Part shown: positions 44,203-53,185 of the stretch, in pieces
Layout of the letters: every line of letters begins with the position of its first letter
How positions within the stretch are numbered: the first letter of the stretch is position 1
Program-made: the position numbers and the translations under genes
NCBI RefSeq assembly: GCF_014646295.1
Contig: NZ_BMNE01000008.1
Location: 62,001 to 126,000 of the forward strand
Length of the DNA: 64,000 bases
DNA from: Nocardia rhizosphaerihabitans
GTDB taxonomy: Bacteria > Actinomycetota > Actinomycetes > Mycobacteriales > Mycobacteriaceae
Direction: 5' to 3'
Notes under the pieces: model-generated
Seen by the model: only the letters and a program-made list of their open reading frames with translations
What the model was told of the DNA's origin: nothing
Database searches by the model: none

Positions 44203-45500
44203 CCACGCCGGACGAGGCCGTCGCGGGCATCCTCACCGATCTGCGCGACGACAGCCATCGCGCGATCGTCGTCGACTCACCGCCCGGCGCGGGCAAATCC
44301 ACCCTCGTGGTGCGCGCCGCCCGTCAGCTCGCCGAGGACGACGACCAGCGGATGATCGTCGCCCAGACCAACGAGCAGGTCGACGACCTCATCGACCGCC
44401 TGGCCGGCGCCGATCCCGCGCTGCGCATCGGCAGGCTCTCCAGCACCGCCTATGTGACCAGCGACCGCGTCGACCAGCACGAGAACGTCCGCGTCGCGAC
44501 GAAACCCGGTGACCTCGCCGACGCGACGATCGTCATCGGGACCGCCGCCAAGTGGGCCACCATCACCGACGGCAGCTGGTCGCACGCGATCATCGACGAG
44601 GCCTACCAGATGCGCTCGGACATGCTGCTGCGCATCGCGAACCGCTTCGACCGCGGCCTGTTCGTCGGCGATCCCGGACAGCTCGACCCGTTCGCCACGG
44701 TCGAGACCGCGCGCTGGGCGGGCCTCACCTGGGATCCGACGATGAGTGCCGTCACCGTGATGCTGGCCAACAACGACAACATCCCCATCCACCGGCTCCC
44801 GGTGTCCTGGCGGCTGCCCGCGACCGCGGCCCCGGTCGTGTCGCAGGCCTTCTACCCCTTCACCGGTTTCGAGTCCGGCACCGGATTCGGTGACCGTCGA
44901 ATGGATTTCACCACCCGCGGCCTGGGCGGCCCGATCGACGCGGTGCTCGAGGAGGCGGCCGCGTCGGGGTGGGGCTGGTACGAACTGCCCGCCCGGCACA
45001 CCCTGCGCACCGACCGGGAGGCCGTGCACGCGATCGCCGCGATCGCCGCCCGGCTGATCGAGCGCGGCGCCACCGCGCACTCCGAGTCGGGCAGTCGTCC
45101 GGTCACCACCGACCGCGTCGCGATCGGCACCGCGCACCGCGACCAGGCCGATGCCGTGCGCACCGCGCTGCGCGGCACCGCGGCCGAGCCGGTCACCGTC
45201 GACACCGCCAACCGGCTGCAGGGCCGCGAATACGACGTCACCCTGGTGCTGCACCCGCTGTCGGGCCGCCGCGACGCCAGCGCCTTCCATCTCGAGGCCG
45301 GCCGGTTGTGCGTGCTGGCCTCGCGGCATCGGCACGCGTGCATCCTCGTCGGCCGGGCGGGGATCCCCGAATTGCTCGACGCCCACCCGTCGGCCGAGCC
45401 GGTGCACCTCGGGGTTCCGGTGAAGTTTCCCGACGGCTGGGAGGCGAACCAGGCCGTGCTGAGTCATCTGTCGAATCACCGGGTGCGCGCGGCCAACTGA
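44199..45500 (+). CDS. compact SF1 (Upf1/Dna2-like) helicase
   Basis: 433 residues; GTG inside the previous stop (GTGA). Motif I DSPPGAGKSTLVVRAA near residue 28, motif Ia MIVAQTNEQVDDLI, motif II AIIDEAYQM near 130, motif III LFVGDPGQLDPF near 155, motif IV/V SWRLPATAAPV and TANRLQGREYDVTLVL, motif VI CVLASRHRHACILVGR near 390. The protein has little N-terminal to Walker A and no accessory domains, unlike full Dna2/Upf1 proteins, so it probably works with the two preceding gene products as a nuclease-helicase machine. Candidate defence or repair function. Confidence 0.82.
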   Translation: MTTPDEAVAGILTDLRDDSHRAIVVDSPPGAGKSTLVVRAARQLAEDDDQRMIVAQTNEQVDDLIDRLAGADPALRIGRLSSTAYVTSDRVDQHENVRVATKPGDLADATIVIGTAAKWATITDGSWSHAIIDEAYQMRSDMLLRIANRFDRGLFVGDPGQLDPFATVETARWAGLTWDPTMSAVTVMLANNDNIPIHRLPVSWRLPATAAPVVSQAFYPFTGFESGTGFGDRRMDFTTRGLGGPIDAVLEEAAASGWGWYELPARHTLRTDREAVHAIAAIAARLIERGATAHSESGSRPVTTDRVAIGTAHRDQADAVRTALRGTAAEPVTVDTANRLQGREYDVTLVLHPLSGRRDASAFHLEAGRLCVLASRHRHACILVGRAGIPELLDAHPSAEPVHLGVPVKFPDGWEANQAVLSHLSNHRVRAAN

Positions 45501-45761
45501 TTCGGGCGTACCCGCCGCTCGTGTCCGCTCGGGCTGTGGGGTGCAGCCGAGCCGCGGACGCTCCCCGAGGTCGGGCACTCCGGTACGGGTACGCTGCGAG
45601 TTTGCTTGGGGTATCGGATTTTTGGGTTCGTTCACAAAGCGCGCACCGGCGCGGTGGGTCGGCTAATCTCTGCGCGAAGACAAGCGTGCCGAATCGTCGG
45701 TTTCGCCGATAGGGCACGCAGCGGAGCGCCGGGGGCGGCTCCGGGAGCGGAAAGATTCGGT

Positions 45762-47771
45762 GTGAAGATCTGGCGTGGCTCAGTACTCGGGACCTCGCGG
45801 GGCGGGCGCGGTGTTCGCGGCCGGGTGAGCGTGCGGACCCGGCTCCTGTCGATCGTGCTCAGCTCCAGTGTCGTTCTTCTGGCCACCGGGGGTGGCGCGG
45901 CGGTGTACCTGGTGGATTCGGCGCGGGAATCCACCGAATGGGCCGATCTGGCCACCAGCACGACCGCGCCCGCGATCCTGATGGTGTCGGCGTTCCAGGA
46001 GGAACGCAGGCTGTCGCTGCTGCGACTAGCCGGTGATCCACCGTCCACGCCTGCCCTGGTCACCGCCCGCCAGCGTTCCGACGAGGCGCTCGCCGCGGTG
46101 ATCGCCAAGGGTGACGCCGCCCGCGCGCTCAACCCGGACGGCTCCCGCGAGGACATCGAGGGCTACAACAAGCTGTTCGCGATGGTGCCGACCGTGCGCG
46201 GTGGCGTCGACACCCTGCAGATCCCGCCCGGGGAGGTATTCACCTTCTTCACCCAGGTGATCGGCACGATCGTCGCCGCGTCCATGCTGGCGGCCCGGGT
46301 GGCGCCGACGGCGAAGATCGGCATCGAACTGGGGTATGCCGTCGAGCAGTTGCGTGCCGCCGAGGCGCTCTCGCAGGCCGACACCCTGGGTTCGGTGGCG
46401 TTGACCAACGGCCGGATGTCGGCCGACGAACTGCTCGACTTCGGGCGCAGAGTCGGTGAGTTCCGGGGCGAGGTGGCCTATTCCGCGACGATCCTGAAGG
46501 GCACCCGGCGCGCGCAACTCGATGCCGTCACCGCGAGCCAGGACTGGCAACAGGTGGTTTCGATGCAGGACGCGCTGTTGGAGCGTGGTCCGGTCACCAA
46601 CGACCGCGCTGATGGGTCGCTGCCGCTGAGCCTGTCGGGATGGCAGGACGCCTCCCGGCACGTGAATCTCGCCTTGCAGAAACTGTGGCAGGACCAGAGC
46701 GCCGACGCGCACGTCATCGCCCGGCAGCAGGGCGAAACCGACCGGCGCAACGCGCTGCTCGGCGGCGCGGTCGTCGCACTGTTCGCGGTGGGCGCGTTCC
46801 TGATAGCGCTGTTCCTGGCCAACCGGTTCATCGCCCGCATGCGGCGACTGCGCCACGACACCCTGGAACTGGCCGACGAGCGGATGCCCGATCTCATGCG
46901 CAGGCTCGCGGCGGGGGAGCAGGTCGAGGCGAAGCAGGAGTCCTCCCGGCTCGACTTCGGCTCCGACGAACTCGGCCAGGTCGCGGCCGCGTTCAACCGC
47001 GCCCACCTCGCCGCGGTCTCGGCGGCCGTCGCCGAGGCGCAGACCAGGGCGGGCATCAATACGGTGTTCCTCAATATCGCCCACCGCAGCCAGGTGGTCG
47101 TGCACCGTCAGCTCGCCCTGCTCGACCGCGCCGAACGCGACGAGGGCAATGCCGACCAGCTCGAACTGCTGTTCCAGCTCGACCATCTCGCGACCCGCAC
47201 CCGACGCAATGCCGAGAACCTCATCATCCTCGGCGGCGAGCAGCCGGGCAGGCGCTGGCGCAATCCGGTGGCGCTGCTGGAACTGGTGCGCGGCGCCATC
47301 GCGGAAAGCATGGACTACACCAGGATCCAGACCAAGCAGATGCCCGAGGTGCGCATCGCCAGCCACGCCGTGGCCGATGTGATCCACCTGCTGGCCGAGC
47401 TGATGGACAACGCGACGGCGTTCTCGCCGCCGGAGGCTCAGGTCATCGTGTCGGGGGTCGTGGTCGGGCGCGGGGTGGCCGTCGAGGTCATCGATCAGGG
47501 GCTCGGTATGTCGGAAGCCGAACTCGCCGAACGCAATGCGGTGCTGGCCGATCCACCCGAGTTCAGTGTGGCGGCACTGTCCGGCAGTTCGCGGCTCGGC
47601 CTGTTCGTGGTCGCGAAACTGGCGAGCAGGCACAACATCTCGGTGCGGCTGGCCGAATCGGTCTACGGCGGCGTGCGTGCGGTCGTGCTGATTCCGTCGG
47701 CGCTGGCCGAGGCCGCCGATCAGTCCTCGCCGATCTCCGGTCAGTTCCCGGCCGTCTCGCCGCGCGCATGA
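45762..47771 (+). CDS. NIT-domain sensor histidine kinase (conservon CvnA-like)
   Basis: 669 residues from GTG 45762. TM helix 1 at about residues 27-49 (RLLSIVLSSSVVLLATGGG), an extracytoplasmic nitrate/nitrite-sensing-type helical domain to about 320 (APAILMVSAFQEERRLSLLR), TM helix 2 near 330-352 (LLGGAVVALFAVGAFLIALF), HAMP-like linker, phosphoacceptor region NIAHRSQVVVHRQLALLD, and a HATPase with N-box ELMDNATAFSPPEAQ, VIDQGLGMSEAEL and SSRLGLFVVAKLA. This is the actinobacterial CvnA-type kinase. It overlaps a DUF742 gene, but the roadblock and GTPase genes of a full conservon are absent. Confidence 0.88.
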   Translation: MKIWRGSVLGTSRGGRGVRGRVSVRTRLLSIVLSSSVVLLATGGGAAVYLVDSARESTEWADLATSTTAPAILMVSAFQEERRLSLLRLAGDPPSTPALVTARQRSDEALAAVIAKGDAARALNPDGSREDIEGYNKLFAMVPTVRGGVDTLQIPPGEVFTFFTQVIGTIVAASMLAARVAPTAKIGIELGYAVEQLRAAEALSQADTLGSVALTNGRMSADELLDFGRRVGEFRGEVAYSATILKGTRRAQLDAVTASQDWQQVVSMQDALLERGPVTNDRADGSLPLSLSGWQDASRHVNLALQKLWQDQSADAHVIARQQGETDRRNALLGGAVVALFAVGAFLIALFLANRFIARMRRLRHDTLELADERMPDLMRRLAAGEQVEAKQESSRLDFGSDELGQVAAAFNRAHLAAVSAAVAEAQTRAGINTVFLNIAHRSQVVVHRQLALLDRAERDEGNADQLELLFQLDHLATRTRRNAENLIILGGEQPGRRWRNPVALLELVRGAIAESMDYTRIQTKQMPEVRIASHAVADVIHLLAELMDNATAFSPPEAQVIVSGVVVGRGVAVEVIDQGLGMSEAELAERNAVLADPPEFSVAALSGSSRLGLFVVAKLASRHNISVRLAESVYGGVRAVVLIPSALAEAADQSSPISGQFPAVSPRA

Positions 47772-48148
47772 GCGACGAACGCGAACACTGGTACGAGGAG
47801 GACGCGGGGCCGATCGTGCGTCTCTACGCGGTGACCCGCGGGCGCGGCCGGACCCAGCGCGACGAACTCGACCTCACGACACTGCTGGTCGACGCCGGCG
47901 CGGGCACCCGCCTGCGGCGCACCGAACCCGAATACGCCGCGATCGTCGAACTGTGCCGGACGCCGATGGCGGTCGCCGAGGTCTCGGCGCACCTCGGGCT
48001 GCCGCTGAACCTGGCCAAGGTGCTCATCGCCGACCTCATCGACGAGGGCAGGCTGGTCGCGCGGGCCCCGCAGCACCGGACGGTCGGCAGTGCCGACCTC
48101 GATGTGCTGCGGGCCGTCCTCGCGGGGATCCGCCGGGTCGACAGCTAG
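47768..48148 (+). CDS. DUF742 (CvnC-like) protein
   Basis: 126 residues, ATG overlapping the kinase stop. DUF742 features: GPIVRLYAVTRGRGRT at the start, LDLTTLLVD and a winged-helix-like AEVSAHLGLPLNLAKVLIADL, DEGRLV. In conservons DUF742 proteins bridge a CvnA kinase and a Ras-like GTPase. Here it follows the kinase directly. Its end overlaps the convergent GMC oxidoreductase by four bases. Confidence 0.88.
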   Translation: MSDEREHWYEEDAGPIVRLYAVTRGRGRTQRDELDLTTLLVDAGAGTRLRRTEPEYAAIVELCRTPMAVAEVSAHLGLPLNLAKVLIADLIDEGRLVARAPQHRTVGSADLDVLRAVLAGIRRVDS

Positions 48149-50100
48149 GCGAGCGTGGCCGCCAGCCGCTTGGCGTTCATGTAGCCGATTGCCTCGATGG
48201 TCACCATCGGGTTCACGCCGGGCGCGGTGGGGAAGCTGGACCCGTCGGCGACGACGATATTGTCGACCTCCCAGGTGGCGCCGTCCGGGTTGGTCGCCGA
48301 CAGTTCCGCCGTGCCGCCCATGCGCGCCGAGCCCATGATGTGCAGGGCGCCCATCGAGCACCGGCCCGGCCCGTAACCGGCCTTCTTGCAGGCCGCGTCG
48401 AACTCCGCGAGCGAACCGCGCACGCCGGGTTCGAACGAGACACCGGCCTGATGGCCGGAGTAGATGCGTTGCGCGCCTGCGGCTTCCAGCACCGAGGCGG
48501 CGCCGACGATGCCGGTGTGCAGGTGGTTGGCGTCGTAGTCGGACAGGCGGTACTTCACCACCGGCTCGCCGCTGCCGTCGATCGACACGGTGCCCGGATC
48601 ACGGTCGCGGGTGATCACGCCGATCGAGTTGGTGCGCGCGAAGTCGAGCATGGTGGCGCGATGCTGCGCGGCGCCGCGCCAGCTCATGAATCCGGTCGCC
48701 AGGCCGGGGTGGATCGGGCCGGTCTCGTAGATGACGCCGTAGCCGTTTCCGTCGAGGTCGGCGTGGTGCCTGCTGATCCGCGCCTGCAGCGCGCCCTCCC
48801 ACGGACGGATCTCCTCCTCGAAGACTCCGAACACCGCGGCGGCGGGATGCAGGCGCAGATAGCGGCCGATGTTCTTGTTGCGCAAGCCCGATCGCTGCAG
48901 CAGGGCCGGTGTCTGGATGGCGCCCGCGGCGACGACCACCGCGCGCGCCCGCACGGTGATCTCGACGCCGTCGGAGGTCCGTGCCGTCACCGATTCCGCC
49001 TTACCGGCCTTCACCGTGATCGAGCGGACGTCGGCGTCGACCACCAGCCGCGCACCGTGCTCGGCGGCATCGGAGAGCCAGGTCTTGGTCACCGACTGCT
49101 TGGCGCCGAGCCTGCACCCGTACCCGCAGCGACCGCATTCGACCGCGGCGTCGCAGGCGTCGCCGACATTGCGCGGCAGGGTGTCGACATCCCAGCCGAG
49201 GGCCTTGGCGCCGCGTTCGAGAATGCCGTCGCGGGCCGAGAGCGGGGACTTCTTCCCGGTGACGCCGATGCGGCGCTGCACCGTGTCCAGGGCGTCGCCG
49301 AATTCGTCGTCGGCGAACTGGGGAACACCCGATTCCGCCCACTCCTTGCGCACCCCATCCGGGGTGGGCAGCGAGGTGCTCCAGTTGACGACGGTGCCGC
49401 CGCCGAGGCAGGTGCCCGCCACCAGCGTGATCTGGCCCTCCGCCGAGGCCGCCGGACCGGGGGCGTAGAGGCTGGTCAGCGCATCGAGCTCACCGTTGCC
49501 GAAATCCTTGTCGTCGTAGTAGTTTCCGCGTTCGAGCACCACCACGTCGAGACCGGCTTCGGCCAGCACCGCCGCCGCGGCGCCGCCGCCCGCCCCGGAG
49601 CCGACCACGACGACATCGCAGTCGAGAGTGGTCGATTCGGTGAACCGTTCCGGGGTGAGGGCCGGTGCGGGCGCGTTCGCGGACGGGCCGGTCGGGGCCG
49701 GATAGCCGATCTGCTCCCACAGCGGGTTCGTCCCGGTCGGGCCGGGGGTCACGTTGTAGGCCAGCAGCGAGGCCTGCTTGAGTGCCTGGAACACCGCCCT
49801 GGCCGGCGCCAGCCCGGAATCGGCCAGGCGCAGCAACGCGGCCTCGCGCCGCTCCTGCGACAACGACGAGAACCGGCGGAAGCCGCTGCCGGTCACCAGG
49901 CCGAAGGCGCGGGAGTCCCACAGCCCCAACAACATCGCGAGCTGCTTCTTGTCCGCCTCGCGTGGATTGCGGCCCAGGATCCGGAAGATCGTGTCGACCG
50001 CGCCCAGCTCGGTCGCCGCAGGCAGATCGAGCCCGTCACCGGGCAGGAACGTGTCGCAGATCAAACCCAGCGCTGCCCGCTGTTCGGCTGTCGGCTCCAT
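48145..50100 (-). CDS. GMC oxidoreductase, long-chain alcohol oxidase/cholesterol-oxidase-like
   Basis: 651 residues from ATG 50100 (GAAGGGG upstream). An N-terminal helical domain of ~150 residues precedes the FAD domain: VVVVGSGAGGGAAAAVLAEA near 185, ERGNYYDD, GTCLGGGTVVNWSTSLPTP near 245. A cysteine cluster CDAAVECGRCGYGC near 325 and a C-terminal HIMGSARMGG, DGSSFPTAPGVNPMVTI (GMC signature His) complete the fold. This architecture matches fatty-alcohol/long-chain alcohol oxidases. Probably oxidises a lipid alcohol or sterol; FAD cofactor. Confidence 0.88.
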   Translation of the reverse strand: MEPTAEQRAALGLICDTFLPGDGLDLPAATELGAVDTIFRILGRNPREADKKQLAMLLGLWDSRAFGLVTGSGFRRFSSLSQERREAALLRLADSGLAPARAVFQALKQASLLAYNVTPGPTGTNPLWEQIGYPAPTGPSANAPAPALTPERFTESTTLDCDVVVVGSGAGGGAAAAVLAEAGLDVVVLERGNYYDDKDFGNGELDALTSLYAPGPAASAEGQITLVAGTCLGGGTVVNWSTSLPTPDGVRKEWAESGVPQFADDEFGDALDTVQRRIGVTGKKSPLSARDGILERGAKALGWDVDTLPRNVGDACDAAVECGRCGYGCRLGAKQSVTKTWLSDAAEHGARLVVDADVRSITVKAGKAESVTARTSDGVEITVRARAVVVAAGAIQTPALLQRSGLRNKNIGRYLRLHPAAAVFGVFEEEIRPWEGALQARISRHHADLDGNGYGVIYETGPIHPGLATGFMSWRGAAQHRATMLDFARTNSIGVITRDRDPGTVSIDGSGEPVVKYRLSDYDANHLHTGIVGAASVLEAAGAQRIYSGHQAGVSFEPGVRGSLAEFDAACKKAGYGPGRCSMGALHIMGSARMGGTAELSATNPDGATWEVDNIVVADGSSFPTAPGVNPMVTIEAIGYMNAKRLAATLA

Positions 50101-50175
50101 GCGGAAACCACCCCTTCTCACTCTGGGGTGAGTTGTATCACGGGGCGTGCGGGCGCGCTGGGTGTCAACGGGTTT

Positions 50176-50202
50176 CGGGCCGGGCGGCGATCGCCCGGCC
50201 CG
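50176..50202. terminator. stem-loop terminator
   Basis: Perfect 11-bp stem CGGGCCGGGCG / CGCCCGGCCCG with a 5-base loop, just after the end of the secreted protein gene at 50211 on the minus strand. Confidence 0.7.
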
Positions 50203-50210
50203 ATCGGCCG

Positions 50211-50675
50211 CTAGTCGCGGCTGGTGGTGACCGTGAACTGGAGCGTTTTCCGGGTGGCGGTGGACAGCGCAACCTCGGCCGTGTACTGCGTCTTCGGCTC
50301 ACCGGGGTAGGCGGTCACCTGATAGCGGCCGGGCTGGAGCCCGCGAAAGCTGACCTGGCCGTCGGCGCCGGTCGACAGGTGCCGGTGGATGGTGTCGCCA
50401 CACGCGTCGAGGCCGGTGAGGGAGACCTCGCCCCCCACGATCCGGGCGCGGGTGGTCGAGGCGATGAGGATCGCGTCGATCTGGCCGGTGGCGGCCGGGC
50501 TGGGCGCACGTAGCTTGTGGTCGTTTTGTCGCGATTGTCTGACTTCGCAGGTCGAGATCTGTTCGACCGTGTCGGCGTGACCGGGATGGGCTCCCGCGCC
50601 GCTCACCGCGCCTGCTGTCACAGCTGCTGCGGCCAATCCGATCGTCAAACTCCGGGCAACGACGCTACGTGGCAT
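50211..50675 (-). CDS. small secreted beta-sandwich protein (carboxypeptidase-regulatory-like)
   Basis: 154 residues, ATG start. Signal peptide LTIGLAAAAVTAGAVSGAGAHP. The C-terminal ~75 residues (SLTGLDACGDTIHRHLSTG, GQVSFRGLQPGRYQVTAYPG) have the prealbumin-like pattern of CarboxypepD_reg/SpaA domains. Two cysteines could form a disulfide. An exported binding or structural protein; function unknown. Confidence 0.65.
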   Translation of the reverse strand: MPRSVVARSLTIGLAAAAVTAGAVSGAGAHPGHADTVEQISTCEVRQSRQNDHKLRAPSPAATGQIDAILIASTTRARIVGGEVSLTGLDACGDTIHRHLSTGADGQVSFRGLQPGRYQVTAYPGEPKTQYTAEVALSTATRKTLQFTVTTSRD

Positions 50676-50846
50676 TTCGCCGAATTCCTCCTGTTTCCTC
50701 GGTGACTCTGGGACACGCTGGGACGTTCATGAGGTATCGCTCGCGCGGCGAGCTTACTGGTGGGAATTCCAGGCTCGTCAGCGGAGTTCCATAGAGGCGG
50801 TTGTGGCAGTTCTGTGCGACCGTGGAGGCTCTACGAAGGAGGACGC

Positions 50847-51362
50847 GTGACCGAAACCCGTAAGGCGATTCTGGCCGGTGGATGCTTCTGGGGCATGCAG
50901 GATCTGATCCGCAGGCAGCCGGGAGTGCTGTCCACCAGGGTCGGCTACACCGGCGGCAGCAACGATCACCCCACCTACCGCAATCACCCCGGCCACGCCG
51001 AGGCCGTCGAGATCGAATACGACCCGGCGCAGACCGACTACCGGGCCCTGCTCGAGTTCCTGTTCCAGATCCACGACCCCACCACCAAGGACCGCCAGGG
51101 CAACGACATCGGCTCGAGCTACCGCTCGGCCATCTTCTATCTCGACGACGACCAGCGCCGCACCGCCCTGGACACCATCGCCGACGTCGACGCCTCAGGC
51201 CTGTGGCCGGGCAAGGTCGTCACCGAGGTGACTCCCGCGAGCACCTTCTGGGACGCCGAACCCGAACACCAGGACTACCTGATCCGCTACCCCGACGGCT
51301 ACACCTGCCACTTCCCCCGGCCGGGCTGGAAGCTCCCCAAGCGCGAAAACGCGGACAAGTAA
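50847..51362 (+). CDS. msrA: peptide-methionine (S)-S-oxide reductase
   Basis: 171 residues from GTG 50847 after AAGGAGG. Catalytic cysteine in [10 protein letters not shown] at residues 10-19, plus [35 protein letters not shown]-type [19 protein letters not shown] and [19 protein letters not shown]. Repairs oxidised methionine in proteins. Its own terminator follows. Confidence 0.96.
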   Translation: MTETRKAILAGGCFWGMQDLIRRQPGVLSTRVGYTGGSNDHPTYRNHPGHAEAVEIEYDPAQTDYRALLEFLFQIHDPTTKDRQGNDIGSSYRSAIFYLDDDQRRTALDTIADVDASGLWPGKVVTEVTPASTFWDAEPEHQDYLIRYPDGYTCHFPRPGWKLPKRENADK

Positions 51363-51374
51363 CCCCACCACCCG

Positions 51375-51406
51375 ATCGCCCCGGCTCTCCCGCCGGGGCG
51401 ATTTTG
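51375..51406 (+). terminator. intrinsic terminator of msrA
   Basis: 11-bp perfect stem ATCGCCCCGGC / GCCGGGGCGAT, 6-base loop, followed by TTTT, 12 bases after the stop. Confidence 0.9.
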
Positions 51407-51625
51407 GTTTCTCGGCCCTGATGCTGCTGAATCTTGTTGGTTCCGAGCATTATTCAGCGGTTGCTGCGCTGCTCCGCTCAATTGCCGGACTCGCGGAATA
51501 TCTGGCACCGCAGGTGGGGCAGGTGATGTGAAATGATCTGATGCGTCGGCGTGACCGTGGCGCCGGATCGGAAGACTCATATCGGCGGCTTCGGTCGTCG
51601 CACAAGGTGAGGGGATGCGATTCGG

Positions 51626-52765
51626 ATGACGTATGGACAGCAGCAACCCGGGTATCCACCGGCGGGGCCGAAAGTCGGTGTCGGCGACGCCATCGGTTAC
51701 GGGTGGGACAAATTCAAGAACAATGCGGTGGTGTGGGTCGCCATCGTGCTGATCGCCTTCATCATCCAGGTGGCGATCAACTTCCTCTTCGGTTTGGGCA
51801 ACACCACCGATACCGATGCAGACGGTGACTTCAGCATCGCATTCGGTATCTGGCAGTTCATCGGCACGGTGGTCAGCGCCGTGGTCGGCTATTTGATCTC
51901 CGCCGCGTTGGTGCGTGGCGCGTTGCACGAAACCGATGGGCGCAAGCCGGGATTCGGTGACTTCTTCAAGTTCACGAATGTCGGCGCGGTGATCCTGGCC
52001 GGCATTCTGGTCGGTTTGGCGACCGGTATCGGTTTCGTGCTGTGCATCCTGCCGGGTCTGGTGATCGCCTTCTTCACCTGGTGGACGATGCAGTTCGTGA
52101 TCGACCGCGATCAGGACGCGATCACCGCGATCAAATCGAGTTTCTCGGCGATATCCAGCAATGCCGGACCGTTGCTGCTGCTGGCGCTGGCGCTGTTCGG
52201 TATCAATCTCGTCGGTGCGCTGCTGTGCGGTCTCGGCCTGCTGGTGACGGTGCCGCTGACGATCATCGCCTCGACCTACGCGTACCGGGTGGTGACGGGC
52301 GGTCCGGTCGTCGGGGCGGCGGCTGCGCCGGAACCGGGGTACCCGCAGTACGGCGGGCCCGCAGGCGGATTCGGTCAGCCGGGGTATCCGGGTGAGCAGG
52401 GATACCCGGGTCAGGGTCAGCCCGGTCAGTACCCGGGTCAGCCCGGTCAGTACCCGGGTCAGCCCGGACAGTACCCAGGTCAGCCCGGTCAGTCGGGCTA
52501 TCCGGGACAGCCCGGTCAGCCAGGATCCGGTGGTCAGCCGGGCTACGGTGGCCCCGGTTACGGCGGTCCGGCCGAAGGCGGCCCGGGCTACGGCGGACCG
52601 GCCCAGGGTGGTCAGGGCTACGGCACCCCCGGTCAGGGACCCGGCTACGGAACGCCCGGCGGTCCCGGCCAGGGACCCGACTACGGAACACCCGGCGGAC
52701 CCGGCTCCGGCCCCGATCTCGGCAAGCCCGGCGAGGGCTACGGCGGTCCCGAAGAGAACCGCTGA
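51626..52765 (+). CDS. membrane protein with long Gly/Pro/Gln/Tyr repeat tail
   Basis: 379 residues. A short [14 protein letters not shown]-terminus leads into an amphipathic start ([20 protein letters not shown]) and about five membrane helices to residue 225 ([58 protein letters not shown]). The fold resembles the glycerophosphoryl-diester-phosphodiesterase-like membrane domain/DUF975 type. The last ~150 residues are low-complexity GQPGQYP and GYGGP repeats, probably cytosolic or envelope-exposed and disordered. No enzyme motif. Confidence 0.75.
   Translation: MTYGQQQPGYPPAGPKVGVGDAIGYGWDKFKNNAVVWVAIVLIAFIIQVAINFLFGLGNTTDTDADGDFSIAFGIWQFIGTVVSAVVGYLISAALVRGALHETDGRKPGFGDFFKFTNVGAVILAGILVGLATGIGFVLCILPGLVIAFFTWWTMQFVIDRDQDAITAIKSSFSAISSNAGPLLLLALALFGINLVGALLCGLGLLVTVPLTIIASTYAYRVVTGGPVVGAAAAPEPGYPQYGGPAGGFGQPGYPGEQGYPGQGQPGQYPGQPGQYPGQPGQYPGQPGQSGYPGQPGQPGSGGQPGYGGPGYGGPAEGGPGYGGPAQGGQGYGTPGQGPGYGTPGGPGQGPDYGTPGGPGSGPDLGKPGEGYGGPEENR
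52411..52500 (+). repeat. 21-bp coding tandem repeat (GQPGQYP)
   Basis: About four imperfect copies of a 21-bp unit encoding Gly-Gln-Pro-Gly-Gln-Tyr-Pro inside the membrane protein gene. Prone to copy-number change. Confidence 0.8.
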
Positions 52766-52776
52766 CCGAAATCGAC

Positions 52777-52810
52777 AAGGGGCGTGCGATGACCACATCG
52801 CACGCCCCTT
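52777..52810. terminator. bidirectional terminator
   Basis: Perfect 14-bp stem AAGGGGCGTGCGAT / ATCGCACGCCCCTT with a 6-base loop between convergent genes. Confidence 0.92.
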
Positions 52811-52817
52811 TCGCGTA

Positions 52818-53069
52818 CTACTCGCAGCCGACGCCGTTGCCGTCGCGGTCGAGGCCGTACTCGTCGGGGCCGATCACGTCGACGCGTCCGGTGTAGTAGG
52901 GACCGTTCCCGCTGCCGCCTTCGCAGTCCACATCGCTGACGATGGGCAGGCAGGGGGAGTAGGACTTGTGGCAGTTGCCGGACGGTTGTGCGGTGGCCAC
53001 GGCCGGCGTCGCGATCGCGAAGGCGAAGGCCGCGATGGCAGCGGATCCGAGGGTGACGGCGTATTTCAT
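52818..53069 (-). CDS. secreted Excalibur calcium-binding domain protein
   Basis: 83 residues from ATG 53069. Signal peptide KYAVTLGSAAIAAFAFAIATPAVATA; mature part is a single Excalibur domain ending in the signature LDRDGNGVGCE, with paired cysteines (NCHKSYSPCL, DVDCEGG). The domain binds Ca2+ by an EF-hand-like loop. Envelope or extracellular; exact role unknown. Confidence 0.88.
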   Translation of the reverse strand: MKYAVTLGSAAIAAFAFAIATPAVATAQPSGNCHKSYSPCLPIVSDVDCEGGSGNGPYYTGRVDVIGPDEYGLDRDGNGVGCE

Positions 53070-53185
53070 GGTGCTCCGATCAGTTGTGCAGCGGCGCACA
53101 GCTTTTCACGGGTGGGCGGTTTGCCGGAAATCTGCCGGTCGGTACCTGCGGGTAGTCTCGGAGTCTCGAACGCCGGGGAGGTCTG

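Noticed and set aside
41639-45500. Reading the nuclease as CRISPR-associated Cas4
   Set aside because: No cas1, cas2 or array nearby; it is coupled to an SF1 helicase, closer to Dna2/AddB logic.
47953-50214. 753-residue plus-strand frame
   Set aside because: Antisense to the GMC oxidoreductase.
52380-52760. Repeats that could be taken for a CRISPR array
   Set aside because: Short in-frame 21-bp coding repeats without unique spacers or cas genes.
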